Source: Palaemon carinicauda
Taxonomy: Eukaryota > Arthropoda > Malacostraca > Decapoda > Palaemonidae
Length of the DNA stretch: 64,000 nt
Direction: 5' to 3'
Assembly: GCF_036898095.1 (NCBI RefSeq)
Contig: NC_090766.1
Coordinates: 31,958,972-32,022,971 of the forward strand
The notes beneath the pieces were generated by a model. The model saw only the letters and a list, made by a program, of their open reading frames with translations, searched no databases and was not told where the DNA came from. The translations under genes were made by a program, and so were the position numbers. Numbering within the stretch: position 1 is the first letter of the stretch; each line of letters begins with the position of its first letter. Shown here piece after piece: positions 1 to 10,474 of this stretch.

Positions 1-595
1 AGGCCTCTGTCACCACGACGTCGACAATAGACAGAGGGTCTACCTCCGCTACCCCCGGCGACTGTTTAACAGCGGCCCCCAACGAGACAAGGTCAATAAG
101 AGCGACCCTGGAGGGCAAGCCCTTAAGCCCCAGGGACGACCAAATCTGCAACAGATCATCACTGGATAAAGAATTATTATCAATAACCTCCCCCGGAGGA
201 GGAGGGGGAACCGCCTCGCTATGGGAGGCGACGCCCTCTCCCCCCACCGAAGGTAGGGAAACAGAACAAGGGCCTGCGCTCCCACTCGGACGACTCTCCT
301 TAGGAGGCGGACGAGGGGGAGCTTCGGAGGAGGTTTGGGCGGCGGAAGAAGAGTCCCGAGAACCTTCCTCCTTCAAGGCTAACCCCGGAGGAGAACGGTC
401 TCTCTTGGACTTCTTCTTACGCCGACGGCCAAACCTCTCCCACTGGGAGGCAGACCACTCCCTACACTCACGGCACATGTTATCCTGGTCGCACCGTCGG
501 CCCCGACATTGAGGGCAGAGGGTGTGAGGATCCGTACTCACGTCCGACATGAAAGTCCCACAAGGACGGCCGGCAACTCCAGGGCATGTCCGCAT
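1..595 (-). CDS. DIRS-like Gag (ORF1), N-terminal part, partial
   Basis: The minus-strand frame opens at an ATG at 595-593 and stays open to the window edge, about 198 residues. The start was chosen because the same Met-Arg-x-Cys-Pro-Gly opening occurs in unit G. The N-terminus holds a Cys module: CPG, then GRPC, then C-x2-C (CPQC), a lone Cys and C-x2-C (CREC) within about 50 residues. It is followed by a basic run (RRRKKKSKRD) and a Ser/Pro-rich acidic stretch. The module may be a zinc-binding fold acting in RNA binding or particle assembly, by analogy with other Gag proteins. This copy is less damaged than its relatives here, with no frameshift in view. No enzymatic motif is present. Confidence 0.7.
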   Translation of the reverse strand, partial: MRTCPGVAGRPCGTFMSDVSTDPHTLCPQCRGRRCDQDNMCRECREWSASQWERFGRRRKKKSKRDRSPPGLALKEEGSRDSSSAAQTSSEAPPRPPPKESRPSGSAGPCSVSLPSVGGEGVASHSEAVPPPPPGEVIDNNSLSSDDLLQIWSSLGLKGLPSRVALIDLVSLGAAVKQSPGVAEVDPLSIVDVVVTEA

Positions 596-869
596 ATTAA
601 ATAAAAGAAAATAACTGAAGGTCAACTTCCAACCAATCACACAAGCTGTAAAGAAAAAGAAGAAAATTAAAGGCTGTCAGCGAAGGCGATGAACAGACAC
701 GTCTGATCACCGCCGAGCCAAAAGTGAAGTGAAGCAAGTCACCGGTGTGTGGAGGGGGGAGGGGTAGCAAGCTACCCTTCCCCACCCCCCGCTAACTAGC
801 GCGGGGGTAATTAACCCTCGTTAAAAACTATTGGCTCGTCATTTCAGCTGCGCTAAAAGTAAACCCTTT

Positions 870-906
870 GTAAATAGCGTGGTTTGTATTTCGGTTACGG
901 AACAAA
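870..906 (-). repeat. DIRS terminal repeat core, unit I 5' end
   Basis: The core reads GTAAATAGCGTGGTTTGT on the plus strand and ends at GGTTACGGAACAAA. Near-identical copies end units A (14210-14246), B (23800-23836) and G (51857-51893). Inverted copies start the other end of A (6812) and B (16285). Confidence 0.8.
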
Positions 907-1100
907 TTCTAAATTTGCTCTCCCTTACACTCCCTACTGAGTGTAGGGGCTGCTGTCAATACCTGGAAAGGAACAATAACACATTAAGACATTTTTGGAA
1001 AAAGGGGGCTTGAGGGATACAAAAGAAAAAAAATAAAATCAAATATATTTCATACACACACAAACCACTAAAGTTTTCTCAGTCACAAACCCTTATATAT

Positions 1101-1454
1101 TGCAACGTTGTGGCAGACGCACTCTCCAGGACGACACCGTTGGAGTCAGAATGGTCACTAGATCGCAAATCCTTTCAATGGATCCTCTCCCAAGTGCCGG
1201 ATCTCCACGTAGATCTCTTTGCGACGGAGTCCAACCACAAACTGAAATGTTATGTGGCCCCCAACCTGGACCCTTGGGCTTACGCCACGGATGCCATGTC
1301 TCTGGACTGGAACACCTGGGAAAGGATTTACCTTTTCCCACCGGTGAACCTACTGATGAAGGTGCTGGACAAACTTCGAACCTTCAAAGGTCAAGTAGCC
1401 CTGGTGGCCCCAATTGGCCCAAGAGCAATTGGTTCCCTCTTTTACTGGAGCTGA
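1101..1454 (+). pseudogene. DIRS-like RNase H C-terminal fragment
   Basis: A plus-strand frame enters at 1101 with VADALSR, the typical end of an RNase H domain of a DIRS-type polyprotein. It continues with the VDLFAT, YLFPP and KVL motifs also seen in units C (41793-42365) and D (25229-25660). The RT and most of RNase H are missing, so it is a 5'-truncated fragment. It ends at a stop at 1452-1454 and overlaps the following recombinase frame by about 40 nt. The same overlapping arrangement of RNase H and recombinase frames occurs in the other units. Confidence 0.7.
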
Positions 1455-2334
1455 ATCTCCACCCTCACTAGCAAAGTTTTTAAAGGATTCTAATACTGTC
1501 TTTATGACACTAAACCTAACAGTAACCTTTTTTAGAACTTTGTTTGAGTCGGGCTTAGCAGCTAACACTATTACTACCATCAAGTCTGCCTTGAAGAAGA
1601 TTTTCCTAGTCGGCTTTAATATAGATCTAACAGATTCATTGCTAGCTTCGATCCCAAGAGCCTGTGCCAGACTGAAACCATCCCCTCGTCCTAGCTCGAT
1701 TTCCTGGTTTCTCAATGATGTTCTTAAACTAGCGTCAGAAACCATCAACGATTCATGTGGGTATATCCCTCTACTCAGAAAAACTCTCTTTCTCGTGAGT
1801 TTAGCATCTGGCGCCAGGATTTCGGAATTAGCTGCCTTATCAAGAGACCCAGGCCACATTGAGTTCCTTCCGTCAGGAGAGGTCCTCCTCTCCCCAGACA
1901 AGGTTTTCTTGGCCAAAAATGAAGACCCTCAGAACAGATGGTCCTCCTGGAAAATTATCCCTCTCCCTCAGGATCCCTCCCTATGCCCGGTTACCACTAT
2001 AAAGTCCTTTCTATCAAGGACTTCCTATAAGACCTTGGGACCCTTGTTCATCAGAGAGCGGGGAGGGACTATAACTTTGAAAGGGACCAGACAACAGATC
2101 TTGTATTTTATTAAACAGCCTAATCCAGAGTCCTTTCCTCACGTCCACGACATTCAGGCGGTAGCGACCTCAATAAATTTTTTCCATCACATGAACTTTA
2201 CAGATCTCTCTAAATATACCGGATGGAAATCCCCCTCAGTGTTCATGCGGCACTATCTTAAACATCTAGAGGCCCTTCAACTCGCTACCGTAGCCGCAGG
2301 GAGCGTGGTATCCCCCGGACAAATTCCTTCCTAA
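1414..2334 (+). pseudogene. Tyrosine recombinase of a DIRS-like element, catalytic Arg lost
   Basis: An open frame of 306 residues overlaps the end of the RNase H frame in another phase. It looks like a DIRS-type tyrosine recombinase, which would join a circular DNA intermediate to the target. The first catalytic Arg sits in SGARISEL, the candidate Tyr in FMRHYLKHL. The HxxR box, intact as HEVR in units C and D, reads HDIQ here (Gln codon 2155-2157), so the second catalytic Arg is lost. The frame is otherwise uninterrupted, which suggests recent loss. Its orientation is opposite to the other DIRS units. The body upstream is missing. Confidence in the family is high, in activity low. Confidence 0.8.
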
Positions 2335-2762
2335 CTAATTCCTGAATCCAATATCTTCCACCTTCTTCCTCTTACCTGCCTCACTTACAATTCCTACCTG
2401 AGTTTGGTTTGTTATATCACACCCATGGGTGTTCCCATTTCGTAACATTGTTTATTTTATTATCATTGATCAATTTACTTTTACCATACGAACTGTATTT
2501 CTTTAATGTCCAGGTTTATATAATATGTTCTAGTATTTGACCTTAGTTGGTGTTATTTCAAGTTTACTATTCATTTGTCTTCCCTTACTGGGATATTATA
2601 TCTTGTCATGTTGATGTTATTAAAGACGACCGTCTTCTACGATAACTCTTGATTAAAAACCACTAATTGTTATGTTGATTATAATTCGTTCCCTTATAGT
2701 TAATGAAGTTTGGGTTCGTTTCTCTGGTACTATTTCCCTGGCCGGCACAGGTTGAGCCCAGA
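2335..2762. other. AT-rich stretch without a gene
   Basis: This follows the recombinase stop and precedes the foldback. It may be the 3' untranslated part of the plus-strand DIRS fragment. I found no open frame and no terminal repeat matching the other units. Confidence 0.5.
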
Positions 2763-3182
2763 AAAGGGATTTTGACGAAGGAAAAATCTATTTCTGGGCG
2801 AGAGACCTGTGCCGCCCAGTGAACCCACCCTAGTTGCTCCCCCCCTGATCAGACCCCAAACTTAAGGGTGCTGTAAGGAGTGAAGTGCAAGCGTGGGTAG
2901 AGTTAGTAGTACTGATCTACGCGGCAGGGGAGGTTGAACCGCACCTCACTATTGAGGGATTTCGAAGAGGAGAAGTCTAATGGTACGAGACCTCTGGTAT
3001 TTCGCCCCAGTTTATACCAACACCAGTAGGTGAGCGAGCTAGTTCAACCTAGCATTCCTATACATTTTTTCTCTGGTAATATTAGCAGTTATATTCCTTA
3101 GAAATAGTGCATTAGAAGCATTTTACTGGGCGGCACAGGTCTCTCGCCCCGAAATAGATTTTTCCTTTGTCAAAATCCCTTT
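2763..3182. repeat. Foldback (MITE-like) element with 57-bp inverted ends
   Basis: The ends 2763-2820 and 3125-3182 are near-perfect inverted repeats. The left end itself can fold, because the CGGCACAGGT side pairs with ACCTGTGCCG about 50 nt on. The 300-bp centre has no gene. It sits directly against the terminal repeat at 3181-3220, the position that foldbacks occupy next to units A-D, but its centre does not resemble the leader at 51894-52185. Confidence 0.7.
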
Positions 3183-3220
3183 TTTATGAATAGTACTTAC
3201 CTGGCAGTTATATATATATA
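3181..3220 (+). repeat. Terminal repeat of a further DIRS-like family (H), left copy
   Basis: The core is ACTTACCTGGCAGTTATATA preceded by a TTTTTATGAATAG block. The inverted copy is at 52186-52224. Layout resembles the terminal repeats of units C and D (CTTA-CC-GG followed by TATATA). It is joined directly to the RNase H remnant of unit E at about 3226. Confidence 0.6.
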
Positions 3221-3225
3221 CTGTA

Positions 3226-3661
3226 CGTCGATGTTGTCCCACCGTTGTTGGAAGGTATCTTGCCAGAGTGCCTTGAGGTCCGGGACTGGGGAGCAGTTCA
3301 GCGGAAGCCTGAAATTCAAAGCTGTCGCGAGCAGATCCACCGTCCGGGAACCCCACAAAGTCAGGACTTTGTTGGCTGCTAGACGATCCAAAGGCCACTT
3401 GGTACTCACTATCTGGGATGCCCTGCTATGACTGTCGAGGAGCACATTCCTCTTGCCTGGAATGAAACGAGCTGATAGTGGAATCGAGTGGACTTCGGTC
3501 CATCTCAGTATCTCTACTGCCAGATGGGTTAGCTGCTCTGAAAAGTTACCTCCCTGCTTGTTGATGTAAGCCACTACCGTGGTGTTGTCGCTCATCACCA
3601 CCACGGAGTGACTCGCCAGGTACTGTTGGAACTGTTGAATTGCCAGGAATACGGCCTTCAT
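3226..3661 (-). pseudogene. RNase H remnant of unit E
   Basis: The frame shows LHINLLEMKAV upstream of the start, then VVMSDNTTVVAYINKQGG, the centre of the RNase H fold in DIRS-type polyproteins, and VDLLATALN with SPVPD. In the relatives about 250 residues separate the RT palm from this point. Here RT text runs straight into it at about 3690, so an internal deletion removed the thumb and the start of RNase H. The C-terminus is cut where the H-type terminal repeat begins. Confidence 0.7.
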
Positions 3662-3689
3662 TTCTAGTAGATTTATGTGGAGGTACTTT

Positions 3690-4413
3690 ACTCATGATCC
3701 CTAGATCTTGGCAAAGTCCCAGAAGCTTGTCTCGGTGTCAAAGAAGGGTCGACTCCGAGTCTGCCAGGATCAGCCAGTCGTCCAGATAACGGATGAGACG
3801 GATGCCGTTCCTGTGCGCCCACGAAGATATCAGGGTGAACACTCTGGTAAATACCTGAGGTGCTGCGGAGAGACCAAAACACAGCACCTTGAACTGGTAG
3901 ATCTTGTTGTCTAGGCTGAATCTTAAGTACTTCCTTGAAGACTGATGGACTGGGATCTGGAAGTACGCGTCCTTCAGGTCCAGTGTACACATGAAGTCTT
4001 GTGGTCTCACTGCGAGTCTGACCGTGTCCGCCGTCTCCATGCTGAACGAGGTTTGTTTGACAAACTTGTTCAGAGCTGAGAGGTCGATGACTGGTCACCA
4101 GCCTCCAGACGCCTTCCTTACAAGAATGAGTCGACTGAAGAAACCTGGGGAACCGTCGACAACCACCTGGAGAGCGCCCTTCTTTAACATGGGCTCGACT
4201 TCTGCCCGTAGGGCTTGCCCCCTTGCCGATCCCATTGCAAAGGAGCTCAACAACACTGGATCCGCTGTCAGGGGAGGTAGAGATATTGTGAACGGGACGC
4301 GATATCCCTGACTGATTACGGAAATCGTCCAGGAATCGGCCCCAAGTTGCTGCCTCCTGATTGCGCAACTTTGTAGGCATCCCCCACTGGTGGACATGCA
4401 GGGGGATTGCCAA
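3690..4413 (-). pseudogene. Reverse transcriptase remnant of unit E
   Basis: Frames at 4095-4397 and 3738-4040 lie in one phase, split by an in-frame TGA after SGGW. Motifs in order are the N-terminal GYRVPF region, FFSRLILVRKASGGW, DLSALNKFV, motif A (CTLDLKDAYFQIP), motif B region (LCFGLSAAPQVFTR) and motif C (RYLDDWLILAD) with both Asp present. These are DIRS-type RT motifs. The stop and the deletion behind motif C make it non-functional. RT would copy element RNA into DNA. Confidence 0.8.
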
Positions 4414-4415
4414 TC

Positions 4416-6493
4416 CTAGCGTTTGCGGCCTCGGCCACTCCCTCTAGGATTTTTCCCTCCCCTGGAAGACAATTTGCCTTTCTTATCTTTGACAGGAAAG
4501 GGCTTTGACGCCATTGCCTTTGCTGCCACTGCCGGTTTCGTCTTGGACGGGCGAGGTTGTTGAGGTGCTGGAGGTTTATAGGGCTTTGATATAAGAGCCC
4601 TATGTAGGAGAGTGTCCTGGTTGGATTTCCTCCACCTCTCAGCTGCCTGTTTCACGTCTTTAGGCTCAAACAGATTCTTTCCCAAAATGGAAGAATGTCT
4701 GAGCCTGCTGACCACGACAGCTGGGACCTTCGTGTGGAACATCTCTGCCACCGCATCACGTCATTTCGGAATGGAATTGGCCCACAAGTTTGAGACTTGG
4801 TGGGCCAGAAACTCAATGGTGCGGGTGCCCGAAAGGAGGAAGGTCTCCAGGGCCTTCCTGGTGCTCTCCTTAGACAGGTCCTCGGATCACAACAGGATGC
4901 CAAGAGACCCCAGCCAGACATCCAGCCACGAAGTAGCCTGCATGGCACACTTCGCAAACTTCTCCTGAATGAAGATCTCTGTTGCCGAGAAAGACACTTG
5001 CCAGCTAGAGACCCTCTCTAGAGGGACTCCCTTGGTGAGTTCTTCCACAGAATGGTGCAAGGGAAGAGCTAGGCAAGACTCTTCCATGATCTCAAAGTAC
5101 CTCCTCTGGTGGATACGAGGAGGAGGGAGGAGCTTGTTGCCAGCAGTGGAACGACTGGAAGAGGCGAGCTCGGAGAGCTGACCCTCAACCTTATCCCTAG
5201 CACTCTTCACCCCTTAGGACCAGAGCAAAGCCACACTGGCCTTAGCAGGCTTCTGAGTACCAAAGACTCGGTCCAGGACCGTGTCCTTGCTCTCTCGAGG
5301 AGGAATCTCAGGATCCGGGAACCCGTTGAGATGCCTCATCAGGGTCAGAACCTGCCAGAAGGCAAGCTCCGACTCCTGTGGCTCCCCTCCTGGAGAACTG
5401 GCAGCAAAGTCTCCCGTCCCCAAAGGCTCTTCTTGGGGGGACACGTGGACGTTCTCTGTGGGTCTTGTTGGCTCTGGTCGAATCCTTGAGGATGACTTGG
5501 GGATGGTCTTAGAGTACTTAGGTTCCCTCCTGGGAGGAATCCAGGACTCCAACAACGACTTCTGTGGGCTCTTCTCCACCCCAACCCGGGACGATTCTCC
5601 TGTACGAGATGGGGATTCTCCCATTGGTGCGATGGGAGAACGTCTTACCTCGGTAGACTCCCTTGAGGATGGAAAATCCTCGTCCACAGGAGAGGGAGAG
5701 AAAATCTGGGTGGAGGAAGAGCCTTTCTCAAGGACTTCCGGGGAGCCAGCTTGGCCCTGGGAGAAGTTACTACGACTTCTACTCCTTTCTTCCTCTTCAG
5801 TGGGGTCGGAGCTGACATTGATTTGAGGCCAATTTCAGAGAAGGCAGGTTTGAAAGCCTGCATGACGGTTCTAACAAGGGACCCGAACCATGGCTGCTTA
5901 CTGACATATGCGCTGTCAGAGACTCCCTCTGGAGGGAAGGGGATCGGGCGATCCTTCGGAGTAGAAACTACAACTGGACCTGCCTGAAAAGAAAGAGAAG
6001 AAGAAGGTTGGTTCCTGGACCTATCCGAAGTTCTCCCCTCGTCCTGCGGGAGCGCTGATCTGCGCTTGTGGGGGAGGAGGGGAACGTGAAGATGACAACC
6101 CGGAGGCTCTCGTTACTGTAGCTTTGCGCGGGGGCTCGCGCTGTGAATCCCGATGGGAATACCACTGGCGCTCGCGCAATGGGATTTTCCCTGGTTCGCG
6201 CCCGGGCACGCAGAGATGATGGCGAGGGCGCGTGTGGGACAGCGATGGCGCACTGGCGAACAATGGCGCGCTGGCGAGCGATGGTGAGGGGCGCGCAGCC
6301 GATCTACGACGTGTGGGCGAGTGGGCGCGTTGGCGAGCAGGTGATCGGTAGCGCGCAGGTGATCGGTGGTGCGCAGGTGCGCGATCTGGTGAAAGCAGAG
6401 GGTGCGCAAAAGGGTGTGCAAGCGCTTGCGCCCGTAGGCGCGCAGGATCTCGATGAGCTGTAGAGGGCGTGCGCGCACGCGCAGGGGAAATAT
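4416..6493 (-). pseudogene. Gag C-terminal half of unit E
   Basis: Minus-strand frames run from an Arg/Ser/Pro-rich region (6493-6021) through a basic and Ser-rich middle (5863-5214) to a helical part with QATSWLDVWLGSLGILL and LRHSSILG, ending in a Gly/Arg/Lys tail (GGKNPRGSGRGRKR) at 4416. The tail resembles nucleic-acid-binding Gag tails. Frameshifts occur near 5860 and 4890, with stops near 5212. The order and spacing match unit G (47832-50178). The upstream Gag continues at 14247 beyond the inserted unit A. Confidence 0.7.
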
Positions 6494-6809
6494 AACAAAT
6501 TCGAAGATAATTTATATTTTTCCTAACCATACAAACCTTAGCTATTTACATTGGGCTTACCTTTTAGCGTAGCTGAAATGGCGAGCCATTAGAATTAAAC
6601 GAGGGTGTATTAACCCCGCGCTAGTTAGCGGGGGGGGGGGGGGGGGGTAGGGGAGTGGTAGCTAGCTACCCCTCCCCCCCTCACACACCGGTGAGCTCAC
6701 TTTCACTTAGAGGTAGGACTTGTCTTGGGGGACAGGGCTGGCGGGCAAATATGTGTAAATAGCTAAGGTTTGTATGGTTAGGAAAAATACAAATTATCTT
6801 CGAATTTGT
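6494..6809. repeat. Foldback attached to the 3' end of unit A
   Basis: The inverted ends of about 56 bp begin AAATTCGAAGATAATTT. The centre (about 6530-6700) matches the leader of unit A at 14055-14209 in inverted orientation, including TAGCTAGCTA and the CTAGTTAGCGGGG hairpin. A run of about 18 G lies at 6630-6647. It is flush against A's terminal repeat on the right and against unit E Gag on the left. Confidence 0.8.
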
Positions 6810-6811
6810 CA

Positions 6812-6848
6812 TTTGTTCCGTAACTGAAATACAAACCACGCTATTTAC
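6812..6848 (+). repeat. Terminal repeat core, unit A left end
   Basis: It starts TTTGTTCCGTAAC and is the inverted counterpart of 14210-14246. The same core opens unit B at 16285. Confidence 0.8.
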
Positions 6849-6849
6849 A

Positions 6850-8190
6850 ATGGGTGACTTACCCTTTAGGTAGTGTGGAAAGTCCCCAGCCATACTGGCT
6901 TTGGCTTTACCCGGGGACTCAGAATCCGAGTGAGTCGCACTCGAGAAAAGGAGTCCCTGCACCTCACAAGTTCCTTGTTCCGCAAGGAACCGTGTAGCCT
7001 ACATAAGCTTGTGTGTGAAGGAAGAAGTGTCACCCGTCCTAGGCAGTTGACCTGGAGTTCCAGAAGGAACTCTGGGTTAGGACGTTCCCAATACCACCTC
7101 GTCAGGGTATGGGGGACGCGACAGTATTGACTCAATACTCAGAACACAAGGAAGCATGGTTTACCTGCAGAGGTTTGAAGTCAGCTATGCAGAGACCAGG
7201 ATGCTGCTTCCCAGTAGAGGGGATGATGAAGAAAGAAGTAAGGGCCAGGCATACTTCTTTCGTTCATGCAGACTAAAACCAGATAACAATGCCCTCAACC
7301 TTCTGCTACCTGTCCAAAAAGGAGCCTGAGGTTAGACCAGCTGTTGTGTAGCCACCACAGAGCGATAGAAAACGTATCGAAACTCCTGTGGGTCATGCCC
7401 TGCAGGAAACGGGCTGCGAAGGCCATAAGAGGCTTCCAGACTCCAGCTTGTAGCACCTGCGTCACAGAGTAGTATTACTCGAAGGCGAGGGACGTTTCGA
7501 TGTATCCGACATCGTGCTGTAAGGCTACGTGACGGGGGAGGGTCTGGAGTCAGGTCGAGATGAATGTCCTTGAGTCCGAGCTGAAGAGGTATACTGGTGA
7601 CTCTCCCCCGTGTCCTCCTTGTGCTCCCAAACCGGCTGTAACTGAGGACAAACTGCAGCTGTTCCCAAAGCTAACCTCTCGATTCCTTTACTAGCAAGAA
7701 GGAGAAGATTTTGGGACATCAGATACAGAATGGTGACTCGAAATCTTGAAGGAATTGGACCGAAGGGCCGGAACCCCAAGATTCTGAGTCTAGCCAACAA
7801 CTCAGGAGCGAACCTGAATGTTGCCTTCCCCCATTCCTTAGAAAGGGCGGAGTTGTACGAGACCAAGAAGATTGCTTACACACTGGCCGCGGCCAGAGTG
7901 AGCAGGACCCCCAAGACGGAATACGATCAGAGGGCTGACGTAAAGGATCTTGAGAAGATTTCTTAAGGGACTAAAAAGTCCGAGCCATGCTCCAAGCTGG
8001 AGGTCTCACTCGACTAGGGCAGGGACGTTCGTAGCTTCGCATGAGCGAGGGAAGGTCCAGCGGGAAGGAAAAAGTTATTCCTTTAAGCCTGAAGTTCAGG
8101 GAAAGGCTGAGCGACAGGCTTCATTGCCGAGAGCGGAAAGGAGTTTCCTCCCGCCGAAAGGCAATAAGATCGTTATTGCTGGAGAAGAGG
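6850..8190. other. 3' region of unit A without a recognisable gene
   Basis: The tyrosine recombinase would be expected here, but neither strand shows SxARxSE, HxxR or the Tyr box. The matching stretch of unit B (16322-17660) is equally empty. Short open frames on both strands lack family motifs. Confidence 0.55.
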
Positions 8191-10474
8191 CCTCAAGGGA
8201 AGAGGTATATCTCCCACGACACCAACCACCGAAGACTCTTCACTTCGCCTGGAAGACCTCTGCGGATGACTATCGCAGATGACGCGACCTCCGTCCCGCG
8301 ACTGTAGTAGGTTGTCTCTTCTTGAGGAGGCGTAGTGCCTCCAGGCATGAAGCCGAAGCGACGCCCCGGCTCGTGAAAGATGTTGCAGTGTGGTTGTTTG
8401 AGTAGCCTGTGCCGTGGGAGAAGCTCCCCCGGGAGTTCCGTCAGGGGAAGCAGAGGGTCCGGAAACCATTCTGCGCATAGTCCCAGTGGAGCTCTCAGGG
8501 CCATTGAAAGGTTGACAGACAACCTGGTCTTGTTGAGACCCATTCTCAACACACAACAAAGGACAAAGGAGGGAAGACGCAGGCGTCGATGTTGTCCCAC
8601 CATCACCGGAATGCATCTTGCCAGAGTCTCGGGGTCTGAGACTGGGGGGAAAAACAGCGGAAGCTTGAGGTTCCAAGCTGTCACGATCAGGTCCCCCAGA
8701 CCAGGACTTGCTGGTTACTCAAGGCCAAAGACCCCCAGGTACACTCTCTCTACCAGGCTCTGCTCGAATAGTCGGAGAGAACATTCCTCTGCTCGGAATG
8801 AGAGAGCCGATGGTGGTATTGAGAGTATCTCAAATCATCTCAGTATCTCTACTGCAAGATGCGAAGGTGTGAAAATGCATCCCCTGCTGGTTAGAACCCG
8901 CCAGAACCATGAAGTCGACGCTCACGGAGCGACTCGGCAGGAGCTGTAGTATCTGTAGAGGGGCCAGACTACGGCCCCTAAGCCTGCCTGAATGATGGAG
9001 AGGTATCCTTCAGGTCCTGACCATAGGCCTGGACCGGAACATGGACGCCCCCTTTTCTTTGACGAGCATCAAAAATGTGGGGAAAGGACGAGAATATCCA
9101 CTCCCATCAAGAGGTTCCATAGGTCAACACCCAATGCAGGTCTAATCGTTCCGTTGGTCCCATAGGGGCCAGAAAGTCCGGTTAATCGTTGCTTTGAAAC
9201 CACCGGAACTTGGGCCGCCCCACAGGGAACTTATCCTGAGGCGACCGTTCAGAACTTTAGACGGGTCAATGAGGAAAAGAGAACTAGGAAACGTTCTAAG
9301 GTAGGGCCGAAAGCTCTGCTTGACTGAGAACAGGTACTGCGACTCTCCTCAGCCTTGCCACAGTCAACTGAAGGGAAGGCTCGGAGGAGGTGGCAACAGA
9401 ATCTGGCGTCCCCTGGCGGTTACCCATCCAAGTACCGACCAGAACCGACGTTGCTTAACCTCGCTGGACAGACGAGAAGCGGGGTTTCCAACGTGGTAAG
9501 GCCGTTGACTTAATATCATGGCTAGATACTCCAGATGTTGAGGCAGAAGAAGAGAAGGCTCCTAGCAAAATACCATGAACCCCCACTCATGGTAAGCATA
9601 CGGAAGCTTGTCCCGGCGCTGAAGAAGGTCGAACCCGAGCCTACCGGAGTTGACCAGACCTCCAAAAGGCGAATGAGGCTAAAGCCTGCACCTGAGCGGC
9701 CATGAGGAAAGCATGGAGAGTTCTCTGAGGAAAAAAACCTACGATGCCACGGCGGGATCGCCACACTGCATCATAAACAGGAATACCTGTAGTCTAGGCT
9801 GAATTCCACGAGCTCCCTGGAAGATGGATGGAATGGAAGCTGAAAGTACCCGTCCTTTTGATCCAGGGCCTAAGGAGTCCTGTCGCCTCGTTACCAGTCT
9901 GATCGATTCTGCTGTTCCACGCTGGACGAAGTTTGTTCGACAAACTTGATCAGGGCTGAGAGGTCGACTACGGAACTCCCGTCTCAGATACTTCCTACAA
10001 GAAAGGATCGACTGAAGAAGCCGGGGGAGAAGCCGTCGACGGTCCTATTGAGGAACTTCTCCTAAGGCATGGGTCATTCTGCCCAAACGGGCAAACTCTT
10101 GCCGACCCTATGGCATAGAGGTTCAGAGACACTGAATTTGCTGACAGAGACGGCAGGCGCGTTATCCTTGGCTGATCACAGAGATCGTGCAGGAATGGGC
10201 ATTGGGAAGCTGTCATCCGGATGAGTAACCTTAGGCATCCTCCCAACGTGAAACCTGCAAGGGGGGGGGGGTTGCCAATCATAGAGTTCGTGATCTCTGC
10301 CGCTCCTTCTAGGACTATGCCCCCCCGGGAGAGCCTCCCATGCCATCTGTTCCTGACAGGAGGAAACTGCAATTGGACACCTTGTCTCAGTTGTCGTAGC
10401 CGGTCCAATAACTTAGGCCGACGTGGCTGAAAGAAAGAGGCGCTGGAGCCCTGCTGGGTCTGGAAGAAAGCCAC
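8191..10474 (-). pseudogene. RT and RNase H remnants of unit A
   Basis: Minus-strand homology to unit E can be followed in pieces. 10474-9990 corresponds to the RT N-terminus (LAGFTLGGCL, LCDQPRITRLPSLSANSVSLNLY). 9764-9522 covers the motif C area. 8690-8560 covers the end of RNase H (DPETLARC). The frame shifts many times. At the catalytic YLDDW position the text is LLEVW, so the Asp pair is gone. Unit B carries a closely similar loss, so it predates the spread of this subfamily. Confidence 0.65.

Larger units (their letters stand above)
1..906 (-). mobile_element. DIRS-like retrotransposon, 5' end (unit I), continues past left edge
   Basis: On the minus strand this fragment starts with the same 37-nt terminal core that ends units A, B and G, then a leader with a GC-rich hairpin and C/G tracts, then the Gag-like gene. 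The leader and Gag resemble unit G at 51094-51893 closely. RT, RNase H and recombinase would lie left of the window. Assignment to DIRS-like elements rests on homology with the more complete units in this window that carry RT and tyrosine-recombinase genes. Confidence 0.75.

Noticed and set aside
2763..3182. Foldback as an inverted copy of a family-H leader
   Set aside because: I compared its centre with 51894-52185 and saw no match, so it is not counted among the leader-bearing foldbacks.
6850..8190. Hidden recombinase in the 3' part of unit A
   Set aside because: No catalytic box found on either strand, and unit B is the same.
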